A stretch of 64,000 nucleotides of DNA, taken from assembly GCA_016722655.1 (NCBI GenBank), contig JADKIR010000005.1, positions 1,116,001 through 1,180,000 on the forward strand, in the 5' to 3' direction. Below, piece after piece: positions 25,196 through 33,660 of this stretch (position 1 is the stretch's first letter; the number at the start of each line of letters is the position of its first letter). Under the pieces are notes generated by a model, which searched no databases, was not told where the DNA came from, and saw nothing but the letters and a program-made list of their open reading frames with translations. The stretch comes from Cytophagaceae bacterium (GTDB lineage Bacteria; Bacteroidota; Bacteroidia; Cytophagales; Spirosomataceae). A program made the position numbers and the translations under genes.

Positions 25196-26380
25196 TTAAG
25201 AAATCTCGCCGAAAGATTTAACAAAAAGCTTCATCTCGTCCATTGTTCCGATGCTCACACGGCAATAGTTTTTGCCTTGAATCTGAAATGCCCTTACACC
25301 TACCCCTTTTTCCGTCATTTTTTTGAGCATCTCTTTTCCATCCATATTTATCGGAAATAAAATGAAATTGGTATAAGATGGAATGTACGAATAACCCATT
25401 TTCTTGAGCTCAGTGTACACATAATCTTTGGCCTCGGCATTGAGTTTGATACTCATATCCTGAAACTCTTTATCGTCGATTGCAGCAGTTGCACCTAAGA
25501 TCGAAGTGTAAGAAATCCCCATGCCACCGCGGGTGATTTTATTGATATCTTCCAAAAATGATGGTAATGCTGCAACATAACCTACTCTAATACCTGCCAT
25601 TCCCATTACTTTGGAGAATGTACGGGCGATGATAACATTTTTCTTTTTTCCAAGAAGTGATACCATAGATTTGGTTTTTCCACCTGCCAGCTCAAGATAG
25701 GCTTCATCAATAAAAATTGGCACTTTTTCAGAAACCCTCGAACAGAAATCTTCCAATTCCTGTGCGTCGGTAAGTGCCCCTGTTGGGTTATTTGGGTTAC
25801 AGATATAAACCAGTTTGGTTTCTGAGTCGATGGCAGCTTCCATGGCTTTCAGGTCATGCGACCAGTCGTTTTTACACGGCACAGCCTTCCATTTTGCTCC
25901 AACTGATTCGGCAACTTTTATCAACGACATATAGGTAGGATCAGCCGAAACAATATTTCCGCCTTTCATAAACAACACAATAGCCACTTTTTCAAGTAAA
26001 TCTGAAGAGCCGGGTCCCATCATAATATGGTCTGGAGTAACCCCTTCTTTTTTAGAAATTTTGCCGATCAGATCAGCCATTTCTTTCCAGGCATATCTGT
26101 TTCCTCCTACCACAGCTTCCTTTATGGCATTCTGAGCACTCATCGGAGGGCCGTAAGGGTTTTCGTTGGCATTAAGTTTGGCAAAAATTCCTTTAGGAAG
26201 GCCTGAATTATTTGTAAAAAACTCTTTGGTGTCAGGTCCCAGAATAATATTATTGTTTTTATCAAGAGCCAAAGGTGTATTTGCAAAAGCCCCTTCAAAT
26301 AAATGGGGAGCGGCTCCTACAGTACCCAATGTCAACAATCCTTTTCTAAGCCAGTTTCTTCTGTTAATTTTTTGTTCCAT
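25196..26380 (-). CDS. Tat-exported PLP aminotransferase, HisC-like
   Basis: A 394-aa class I/II aminotransferase. The N-terminus carries a twin-arginine signal (NRRNWLRKGLLTLGTVGAAP), so the folded enzyme is predicted to be sent to the periplasm with its PLP. Then come 'LNANENPYGPP' (substrate), 'PGSSDLLEK', 'YICNPNNPTGALT', 'PIFIDEAYLEL' and the PLP lysine K257 in 'ARTFSKVMGMAGIRVGY'. It is closest to histidinol-phosphate aminotransferases, but no his genes are nearby and export argues against histidine synthesis. It lies between a lipoprotein and an AEC permease in the SusCD operon, so a periplasmic amino-group transfer on an imported substrate is inferred. Confidence 0.88.
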   Translation of the reverse strand: MEQKINRRNWLRKGLLTLGTVGAAPHLFEGAFANTPLALDKNNNIILGPDTKEFFTNNSGLPKGIFAKLNANENPYGPPMSAQNAIKEAVVGGNRYAWKEMADLIGKISKKEGVTPDHIMMGPGSSDLLEKVAIVLFMKGGNIVSADPTYMSLIKVAESVGAKWKAVPCKNDWSHDLKAMEAAIDSETKLVYICNPNNPTGALTDAQELEDFCSRVSEKVPIFIDEAYLELAGGKTKSMVSLLGKKKNVIIARTFSKVMGMAGIRVGYVAALPSFLEDINKITRGGMGISYTSILGATAAIDDKEFQDMSIKLNAEAKDYVYTELKKMGYSYIPSYTNFILFPINMDGKEMLKKMTEKGVGVRAFQIQGKNYCRVSIGTMDEMKLFVKSFGEIS

Positions 26381-26434
26381 TTTATTTTAGTTTAAAATTT
26401 AAATATTTGATGATTGGGAAAAGTTTTTTAATAG

Positions 26435-26911
26435 TTATTTACCTGTTACGATAAAGAATTTTGAAAAAGCAACATCTTTATAAGTGCCCGAAGCCATTAA
26501 TTTTACTGAGCTGCCGGCTTTGGGTGATGAGATGCCTAAACTCGACCAGGTTGCTGACAAACTTGCCACCCCAGAATCGTCGGTTTGTACCTCTTTGATC
26601 AAAGTTCCGGATCTCAGCTTAAATGCTATTTTCAGACCTTTTACAGGTATCGAATCTATTCCAACTTTATCATCCAGAATTCCGGTTTTATCTAATTCCA
26701 AAACTTTAACTTTCAAAGCAGCATCCACAGAAGCCGGAACACTTACGGTAGGTTCGGTAGTGAGGCCATTTGAAGGAACCCCGTCACTTCCAATTACAGA
26801 TACCAAAACCGGTGAAACTACCCTGGCGACAAACGGATCCTCTACCTCACACGAAAGAAGTACAACAGATAAAAGGCTTATTACTAATATTTTAATTTTC
26901 ATATTTTTCAT
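26435..26911 (-). CDS. small outer-membrane lipoprotein of the SusCD operon
   Basis: A 158-aa protein. The signal and lipobox end SVVLLSC, then EVEDPF (acidic, as in surface lipoproteins). The remainder is a beta-sandwich-like domain with Ig/invasin-type strands ('LKIAFKLRSGTLIKEVQTDDSGVA' followed by 'KAGSSVKLMASGTYKDVAF'). It starts 26 bp after the susD stop, the usual place for an accessory surface-binding lipoprotein. The start is MKNMKIK at 26911; an ATG at 26902 is also possible. No named family. Confidence 0.7.
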   Translation of the reverse strand: MKNMKIKILVISLLSVVLLSCEVEDPFVARVVSPVLVSVIGSDGVPSNGLTTEPTVSVPASVDAALKVKVLELDKTGILDDKVGIDSIPVKGLKIAFKLRSGTLIKEVQTDDSGVASLSATWSSLGISSPKAGSSVKLMASGTYKDVAFSKFFIVTGK

Positions 26912-26937
26912 TTTCAAAAAATTTAGCTTAAAAAAAT

Positions 26938-28395
26938 CTATTTTTCTGTCCACCATAATTTGGCCTGCATATTGTCAGTCCCTATGAGTTTTATACCCTC
27001 GTCAAGCTTGGCTTTATTTAGCGAATATTCTGTAGTAGGATAAGGAAGACGAGTTGGTAATATTCCCCCGTTTTCAAAAACTGCTCTCGGATCTTTTGCA
27101 GGTAAAACAGGATAACCGGTACGACGATATTCGGTCCAGGCTTCTACACCCTGACCAAACAAGGCTATCCATTTTTGCTCCAATATTTTCTCTTTGTTTA
27201 TGTCACCCACTTTTGAATAATAATCGGCAGAAAAAGGAGCACCAAACTGGGAAAAAGAAGCTTCAACGCCTTTTTTGAAGTAAGAAGTAGCGTCTCCACT
27301 GATGTCACCATCGATTGTGGCTTCGGCCAAATCAAGCATCAATTCAGAATATGTCATTAACACACTGGGAGCTGATGCTTTAGTGAAATAGGTTCCAAGT
27401 GTTGCCGCAGAACTTAAATAGGTAGTGGCTATGGCATCAGGTAAGCCATTTGGAATGCCCTCAAACACACCTTTAACAGGTGTTCCAAATACCGAAAGTC
27501 TGGAATCTGAAAGGACAGAAAGCTTATCAACTAAAGTTTTGCTAAGATTCCAATCGGTACGACCGCCAACTATCATTACCTCATTCCATTCATTATTTGA
27601 TGGTCTGGAGTCGGTGTTTTTTAAAACTGCGTTATCATCATTGGAAGTAAAAATGGGATATTGAGCCGGAGAGCCTAATATTTCGGCTAAAATGGCTTTT
27701 GATTCGGCAGGTTTTTTCCCAGCCTGACGATTAGCAATTCTAACTCTTAATGAATTGGCAAATTTTTTCCATTTCAGGATATCACCTGAATATAAAATAT
27801 CGCCGGATACAGCTGGTCCGTTTACTTTAAGTTTTTCATTAGCTTCCTTCAGATCTTTCAATAATCCGGCATAAACTGCCTCCATTGAATCATAATCCGG
27901 CGTGTAAACTGGCTCCTCGGCGGTTCCTTTAATTGCATTACTATAAGGAATTGGACCATAGAGATCAGTAAGAAGCATAAAGGTCCATGACCGCATCACA
28001 ATGGCAATACCTTCATAATTTGTATTAGGTATATTTCCATCAGCTTTGGATTGAGTAATAATCCTTTGGAAATTTACAAGGCCATCGGTATAAAACGACT
28101 TCCAGGTATTGTTATAAAAGGTAGGTGTAATACCATAATTATCCCCTTCGCTGGAGTAAATATTACGTGATAGATATTGCATCCACAACATCATACCATC
28201 GATATTCAGACGCTCAAATCTTACATTTCCACCCCAATATCTGTCAACAGTTTTTTCGATTGCATAAGGCAAAAGATACTGCGGAGATATATTGGTGGGG
28301 TTATTGGGGTCAGTATTTAGTTCATCAAAACTCTCGGTGCAGGCAGTCATGCCCAAAACCAATGTCAGGATGAATATTTGTATTTTATTTTTCAT
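26938..28395 (-). CDS. SusD/RagB family nutrient-binding lipoprotein
   Basis: A 485-aa outer-membrane lipoprotein: signal and lipobox ending GMTAC, then 'DELNTDPNNPTNISP', typical of the SusD-like_2 subgroup. The TPR-type helices of SusD are evident ('GIAIVMRSWTFMLLTDLYGPIPYSNA', 'MEAVYAGLLKDLKEANEKL'), with 'KWKKFANSLRVRIANRQ' and the C-terminal 'QKWIALFGQGVEAWTEYRRTGYP'. It acts as the lid on the SusC barrel to capture substrate. It lies 34 bp downstream of susC. Confidence 0.93.
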   Translation of the reverse strand: MKNKIQIFILTLVLGMTACTESFDELNTDPNNPTNISPQYLLPYAIEKTVDRYWGGNVRFERLNIDGMMLWMQYLSRNIYSSEGDNYGITPTFYNNTWKSFYTDGLVNFQRIITQSKADGNIPNTNYEGIAIVMRSWTFMLLTDLYGPIPYSNAIKGTAEEPVYTPDYDSMEAVYAGLLKDLKEANEKLKVNGPAVSGDILYSGDILKWKKFANSLRVRIANRQAGKKPAESKAILAEILGSPAQYPIFTSNDDNAVLKNTDSRPSNNEWNEVMIVGGRTDWNLSKTLVDKLSVLSDSRLSVFGTPVKGVFEGIPNGLPDAIATTYLSSAATLGTYFTKASAPSVLMTYSELMLDLAEATIDGDISGDATSYFKKGVEASFSQFGAPFSADYYSKVGDINKEKILEQKWIALFGQGVEAWTEYRRTGYPVLPAKDPRAVFENGGILPTRLPYPTTEYSLNKAKLDEGIKLIGTDNMQAKLWWTEK

Positions 28396-28429
28396 AGTAA
28401 ATTCAATTTTTAATTATGATAATTAAACC

Positions 28430-31400
28430 TTAAAATCCAAGATTCAGATTAAAGCCCAGACTTCTGGAACTCGGAAGCTCACCATAGGCAAATCCTTGTG
28501 AATTCCCTCCAAATCGGTCCACTTCAGGGTCAATATGAGGGGTATTTTTGAACAGAATTGCCAGATTTCTACCAACTAATGAAACTTTGGCACTTTGAAG
28601 ACCAATTTTTGAGATTATGCCAGCGGGAAGTTTATATCCAAAACTCACTTCTCTGAGCTTTACATAAGAGCCATCAAATATGGCGGCTTCATGATACCTG
28701 CGAGGGTTATTGTAAGCATAAAACTGATTTGCTGCAATCATGACATCATTGGGTACATAGTTAGGAGCATCAGCAGTACCAATATTCATCACCCCTTTTC
28801 CGATTACCCCTTCTTCCCTTCCAATTGCAGTTTCGGCATATTGTCCTGTCCAGCGAGCAGTACCTGTTCCTTCATCAAATAAATCGCCACCAAATTTCGC
28901 ATCCAGTAACACACTGAGCGACAACTTTTTATAAGTGAATGTATTACTAAACCCACCCATCCAATCGGGTTGAATATTGCCCAAGGCTTTTGGAGTATTA
29001 TCGACAACCGGCAAACCGTCTTTGAAAATAAGCTGACCATCAGGTGCATGCATAAAACCAATACCATAAAGAACCCCGTAAGGTTGCCCAACTTTTGCTA
29101 TCGAAATAAGTCCCCTTCTCTCCTGCAAAGTATAGGTATCGAGTCCTTCGGCCAATTCAATAACTTTATTCTGGTTTTTAGAATAATTCAAACCTACCTC
29201 CCATTTAAACCCGGATATTTCAACAGGTGTACCACTTAATGAAATCTCTATACCTTTATTTACGATTTTTCCGGCATTAAGAATTCTCTTGTCATATCCA
29301 CTTGCTTTAGATATCTCAACACCCAAAATCTGGTTTTTTGTGGCCTGATCGTAATAGGTGATATCGAGTCCAATTTTATTTTTCAAAAACTTCAAATCAA
29401 GACCAAATTCTAGCCCCGTTGTGATTTCGGGTTTTAATGTAGAATTTGAAATGGTAAGGTTTTCATAAAATTGAGGTATGCTACTATTCCATGAACCTGA
29501 GGCTCTGAAAGTCTGAGCCAATTGATAAGGGTCGGCGTCATTTCCAACTTGTGCCCACGATGCTCTCACTTTACCGAATGTCAGAAGACTTTGTGGTATG
29601 CTAAAAAGTTCAGTAAAAACTGCACTTGCAGAAACTGAAGGATAGAAATAACTCCTGTCGATACTTGGAAGTGTACTAGACCAATCATTTCTTGCAGTAA
29701 CATCTAAAAAGAGAGCATTTTTGTAGCCCATTTGTGCAGAACCATACAAGCTTTGAACCTGTGACTGTGTAATCGCACTAGCAACGGTGTTTTGGCTTGG
29801 GTTCGAATTTCCAAGGTTATAAACTCCGTCAACCACTAGCTCGCCTACGTTGGTAAAGTTTCTTTTGTAATAATTAATTCTTTGGGCACCTCCAGCTGAA
29901 GCAACCAATGAAATATCTTTTCCAAACATTCGATCATATGTAAAAAGAAAATCATGGTTGGTCTCCTGACTTCTGATTACTTCTTCTGAGTACCTGCCAG
30001 GCGTTTTGTTACCGTTCCTAACTCTTTCAAAGTTGACAATATTGATTCTTGTGTCGGTCCACATATCGGTTCCGGTTCTAAAAATTCCCTTTAAGTGCTT
30101 TGAAAAAGTTGCTGAAAGTGAGATGTTACCCAAAATCCGGTCTTTGTCATTGGTATATGGCAAATACTCATTTAAGTAAAAAGGATTTGTGAAAAAAGTA
30201 TGTTGCCAGTTAGCAGGGTCTGTGTCAGGTAATTTTCCAACCACTGCCCTTTGAATATGAACTCCGGCATACTCCTTATAATTGGCCAGTTGATCCCAGG
30301 AAATGTGCCTGTGAGACCAAATAAACTGGTCGCCACCCGTGAAAGTACGGTTTCCACCATTTTTCACATACTCACCTGAAGTATTGACCGTAAGATATTT
30401 ATTTAATTTATAACCGCTATTAAGTTTGAAATTATGACGTGTGTAACCATTAAAAGCGGCAATACCTTTTTGATTTAGGTTGGCATAACTCAATCTGAAA
30501 TTCCCTTTATCATTTCCTCCTGATAGTGCCAATGAATGCGTCATTGAGGTGCCGGTATCCCAAAATTCATCCCAGTTATTGGGTTGGGGGAGTAAAGGGG
30601 CAACCTCTTTCCCAGTAAACCATTGACGGACCAATCTTCCATCGAGGGGTGCTCCCCAGCTTTCATCTGTTCCGTCAGTTCCGGTCGTTTTTCCGGGCGA
30701 AACAGAACCATAAGCTGCAGCGTATTGAGAATAGGCATCGGGTTGAATCACTCCACTCCAACCGTCAGAATACCATGTACGGTAACCATTACCACCACCA
30801 TAAGTATTCTGGAAATCAGGCTTTACCAAAGGTCTTTCCGCTGTAAAATTTGTATTATATTCTATACCTAAACCCTTTGTACCTGCTCCGTTTTTTGTAG
30901 TAACCAAAATCACCCCGTTTGCTGCTCTTGAACCATATAGAGCAGCTGCATTTGGACCTTTTAAAACTGAAATTTCCTTAATATTGTCAGGGTTGATCTC
31001 TGAAATACCACCTCCAAACTGTTTGTCAAACTGTTGTTGCATTGGCACTCCATCCACTACAATCAGGGGTTGGTTATTTCCTGATACAGAACTTGCCCCC
31101 CGGATCTGAATCGTAGAGCCACTTCCCGGGCCACCATTGGAGCTTATTCTCACCCCGGCGATTTTGCCTGAAAGCCCATTGGCAACGTTTGATGATCTTG
31201 ATTCAGTCATACTTTCGCCTTTGATTTCCTGTTGGGAAAAACCCAGAGACTTTTTTTCACGGGATATACCCAATGCCGTAACCACCACTTCCTGAAGTAG
31301 TTTTGAGTCAGTTTCGAGTTCCACAGCATAATCATTTGTATTTGTAATGATTACTTCTTTGGTATGGAAACCAATTGCACTAAAAACCAATGACTTGCTT

Positions 31401-31597
31401 TCGCTGCTCAGCCTTACGGTAAATTTTCCCTGTGCGTCTGTCACTGCACCATTTGCTGTTCCTTTAATTAGAACCGAAACTCCAGGCAAAACGCCCTCTG
31501 AAGCCGAACTTACCACTCCGGTAAGTGTTCTTCCCTGGGCAATAACCCCAACAACGGAAGACATCAAGACAAAACTAAATAGTAGTAGTTTTTTCAT
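28430..31597 (-). CDS. SusC/RagA family TonB-linked outer membrane protein
   Basis: A 1055-aa TonB-dependent importer. The start at 31597 gives a signal peptide ending GVIAQ. Then come a carboxypeptidase-regulatory-like domain (about 25-100; 'LTGVVSSASEGVLPGVSVLIKG'), a plug domain starting 'EVVVTALGISREKKSLG', with the SusC signature 'IQIRGASSVSGNNQPLIVVDGVP' and 'ISVLKGPNAAALYGSRAANGVILVTTK', and a long beta-barrel ending in Phe (LNLGF). With the SusD gene it forms the uptake pump. No glycoside hydrolase is in the operon, so the ligand need not be a polysaccharide. It is probably controlled by the divergent AraC-type regulator. Confidence 0.95.
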   Translation of the reverse strand: MKKLLLFSFVLMSSVVGVIAQGRTLTGVVSSASEGVLPGVSVLIKGTANGAVTDAQGKFTVRLSSESKSLVFSAIGFHTKEVIITNTNDYAVELETDSKLLQEVVVTALGISREKKSLGFSQQEIKGESMTESRSSNVANGLSGKIAGVRISSNGGPGSGSTIQIRGASSVSGNNQPLIVVDGVPMQQQFDKQFGGGISEINPDNIKEISVLKGPNAAALYGSRAANGVILVTTKNGAGTKGLGIEYNTNFTAERPLVKPDFQNTYGGGNGYRTWYSDGWSGVIQPDAYSQYAAAYGSVSPGKTTGTDGTDESWGAPLDGRLVRQWFTGKEVAPLLPQPNNWDEFWDTGTSMTHSLALSGGNDKGNFRLSYANLNQKGIAAFNGYTRHNFKLNSGYKLNKYLTVNTSGEYVKNGGNRTFTGGDQFIWSHRHISWDQLANYKEYAGVHIQRAVVGKLPDTDPANWQHTFFTNPFYLNEYLPYTNDKDRILGNISLSATFSKHLKGIFRTGTDMWTDTRINIVNFERVRNGNKTPGRYSEEVIRSQETNHDFLFTYDRMFGKDISLVASAGGAQRINYYKRNFTNVGELVVDGVYNLGNSNPSQNTVASAITQSQVQSLYGSAQMGYKNALFLDVTARNDWSSTLPSIDRSYFYPSVSASAVFTELFSIPQSLLTFGKVRASWAQVGNDADPYQLAQTFRASGSWNSSIPQFYENLTISNSTLKPEITTGLEFGLDLKFLKNKIGLDITYYDQATKNQILGVEISKASGYDKRILNAGKIVNKGIEISLSGTPVEISGFKWEVGLNYSKNQNKVIELAEGLDTYTLQERRGLISIAKVGQPYGVLYGIGFMHAPDGQLIFKDGLPVVDNTPKALGNIQPDWMGGFSNTFTYKKLSLSVLLDAKFGGDLFDEGTGTARWTGQYAETAIGREEGVIGKGVMNIGTADAPNYVPNDVMIAANQFYAYNNPRRYHEAAIFDGSYVKLREVSFGYKLPAGIISKIGLQSAKVSLVGRNLAILFKNTPHIDPEVDRFGGNSQGFAYGELPSSRSLGFNLNLGF

Positions 31598-31701
31598 AAT
31601 TCTTTGGTTTTTGTTTGAAAAAAAATCCACCAAAACATAATCATTCTGTTTCCCCGACCGCTCAGAGGCAAAATAAACCATGCCCTGGTGGAAAGTCTTT
31701 T

Positions 31702-31827
31702 GTGAGTATCCTCACACACTCTTCAAAGTGGCTTATTGCCGTACTACAATTCTAATTTTTCCGCAATTGCGAAATGAATAATAAGTGTGGAAAAAAGCTA
31801 TTCATTTATTGCGGTCGGGAATGAATA
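31702..31827. promoter_or_regulatory. cluster of inverted repeats upstream of susC (operator candidates)
   Basis: Three symmetric sites lie in the region read divergently by susC: GTGAG-TATC-CTCAC (31702-31715), the 10-bp palindrome CGCAATTGCG (31762-31771) and TATTCATT/AATGAATA (31799-31806 and 31820-31827, 13-nt loop). They are candidate binding sites for the AraC-type regulator or mRNA leader structures. A weak -7 match (TTATTTTG, minus strand, 31669-31676) lies nearer susC. Confidence 0.4.
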
Positions 31828-32157
31828 ACGAAGAATAAATATTGTATTATTTTAATATTTATGACCAATATTATATTTTCAAAAAATCACTTCCTAATAT
31901 ATCAATCAAAAAACATATATTTTTTATGTTTTCTGTAAAAAAATATAATATTCTATTGCTTTTTTACAATTTTTAAAATTTTCATACATATTTTCCATAT
32001 TTCTACGTATTTTATTTGATACAATTTTTAAATACTTTTAAACCTACTTTCTTATATTTTTATTTTTTTATTTACTTATATCATTTTTTTCAAACCTATT
32101 TATTGTCTTTTTTATTTTTTATATCAGGTTTTTATACTTTTTAAAACATGTTAAATT

Positions 32158-32188
32158 TTTGACATTTATATAATTTTTACTATATTTG
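32158..32188 (+). promoter_or_regulatory. consensus Bacteroidota promoter
   Basis: TTTG (32158-32161), 19 nt, TATATTTG (32181-32188): perfect -33 and -7 boxes at ideal spacing. The predicted transcript start is near 32193. The next plus-strand gene starts 130 nt away, beyond a strong terminator. Confidence 0.8.
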
Positions 32189-32192
32189 CACA

Positions 32193-32258
32193 ATACTTCA
32201 TTTTCAATACCAAACAGCAGGCCTTTAAATTTCAATAATTTAAAGGCCGTTTTTTTTA
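32193..32258 (+). ncRNA. candidate small RNA or attenuated leader, about 65 nt
   Basis: Starting about 5 nt after a perfect promoter, a roughly 27-nt single-stranded leader leads into a perfect 11-bp hairpin (32220-32230 with 32238-32248, loop TTCAATA) and then G and nine T. The promoter-terminator pair, in the intergenic region of a SusCD locus and its AraC regulator, is what one expects of an autonomous sRNA. Alternatively it is a leader with an attenuator controlling the regulator gene, which starts 60 nt downstream. No riboswitch class can be recognised in so short a leader. Confidence 0.6.
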
Positions 32259-32317
32259 ATGTTTTTTGAAATTTGAGATTTGAAAAGTATCTTTGAAAAA
32301 TAGCCATTAAACAATCT

Positions 32318-33406
32318 GTGGAAGTCTCTTCGCTTTTAGGACTTTTTAGTATAAGTTTTTTCTGGGTACTTGGAATTTATTTCTTGTTTGCCGGAAGAAT
32401 TTCACATTGGTATATGGGGAGTTTTCTGTTAATTCAGGGGCTTGCCAACGCCATACTTTGGTTTAACCTGACACCTACAGTAAAAGCTTTCCCATTTCTG
32501 ATTTTTGCGGCTATTCCGTTGAGATTTTTGTGGGGTCCGTTTCTGTTTTTTTTTATAAAAGCATTTCTTGAGGATACCATCAGGAAAAATACCCGGTATT
32601 ATCTTCATTTTCTACCTTTTATATTAATAACGATTTTTCTGGTTATCCAATACTTCAGTCTCCCACAAGCAGACTTACCTCATATTGTCACTGACAAAGT
32701 ATGGCTATTTAAGAAAAACAGATTTATAAATATTCTCATTTTCCTGCAGAACGTAAGCTATATCATTTATTTGTTGATTTTTATATTCAAATATCAAACC
32801 AAGCTGTCCAAACAAAACTCCAAAACGGAAAGAATCAGGCTTAACTGGGTTATTAATATTTTAGTTATGCTGGCAGGTGTACATTTTCTTATACCAGTTG
32901 TACTAAATTATATAGGGCCTTTGTATTTCAAATATTTGTTTGTGATCCATATCCCGCTACTAAGTTATGTAGCCTGGCATTTGATTAAGACTCCCGCTTT
33001 ATTTCAAAATGAAGAAAAAGGTGAAGATGAAAAACTAGTTCCAGCAACCGTAAAAGATGAGAAGATAGAAAAGATTCTGACTGACATCATGAGCAATCAA
33101 ATGCCATTTCTCGACACTGAGTTTTCAATTAAAAAACTGGCCCACCTGGTGAATATCCCCGCCTATCAACTATCAGAGATTTTGAATCGTCAATTTGGAA
33201 AAAATTTCTCTGAATTTACGAATCAATACAGAATTGAGGAGGCAAAGCGTCAATTATTGACCCCGGAAAACTCACACTTAACGCTGGAAGGAATTGGTCA
33301 AAACTGTGGATTTAAATCAAAGTCAACTTTTTTTAGCGAATTCCGAAAAAGATGCGACAAAACACCTGCCGAATTCAGAAAACAACATAGTATTAGTAAT
33401 CAATAG
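32318..33406 (+). CDS. membrane-anchored AraC family transcriptional regulator
   Basis: A 362-aa protein. The first 235 residues or so hold about seven hydrophobic helices with short loops; the C-terminal 110 residues are an AraC HTH domain ('FSIKKLAHLVNIPAYQLSEILNRQFGKNFSEFTNQYRIEEAK' region, then 'LTLEGIGQNCGFKSKSTFFSEFRKRCDKTPAEFRKQ'). The start is the GTG at 32318, since no ATG precedes the first helix and an in-frame TGA lies at 32294. This helix-plus-AraC design is common in the phylum. It diverges from the SusCD operon and is its likely regulator, sensing a ligand in or across the membrane (inference). Confidence 0.85.
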   Translation: MEVSSLLGLFSISFFWVLGIYFLFAGRISHWYMGSFLLIQGLANAILWFNLTPTVKAFPFLIFAAIPLRFLWGPFLFFFIKAFLEDTIRKNTRYYLHFLPFILITIFLVIQYFSLPQADLPHIVTDKVWLFKKNRFINILIFLQNVSYIIYLLIFIFKYQTKLSKQNSKTERIRLNWVINILVMLAGVHFLIPVVLNYIGPLYFKYLFVIHIPLLSYVAWHLIKTPALFQNEEKGEDEKLVPATVKDEKIEKILTDIMSNQMPFLDTEFSIKKLAHLVNIPAYQLSEILNRQFGKNFSEFTNQYRIEEAKRQLLTPENSHLTLEGIGQNCGFKSKSTFFSEFRKRCDKTPAEFRKQHSISNQ

Positions 33407-33632
33407 TTTACAAGATTTTACACTCGCAAAATAGTTCGAATTTATAAATCCGAACTTCACCAAAGATTGGATTTCCGTTAGATTTTTTAGTTTCGCATGT
33501 TTTCGATTCCAAACGGATTTTGAGGTGTAAACTGATAGCCATGAAAGCATTTTATTGAAAGGCAGTGTCTTCAATTTAAAATGCATCTGGAGTTTCGATT
33601 ACTTATTTTTTAATAATGGGAACATTGGAAAA

Positions 33633-33660
33633 AGCTCGACTTTGTCGAGCTCTTTTTTTT
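33633..33660. terminator. bidirectional terminator
   Basis: AGCTCGAC (33633-33640), TTT, GTCGAGCT (33644-33651), then eight T on the plus strand; on the minus strand the hairpin is followed by TTTTT. It touches the stop codon of the methyltransferase gene and lies 225 nt after the AraC gene. The stretch 33407-33632 has nothing else supportable. Confidence 0.75.

Noticed and set aside
33323..33586. 87-codon minus-strand frame across the end of the AraC gene
   Set aside because: Overlaps the conserved HTH end and has no domain or signal.
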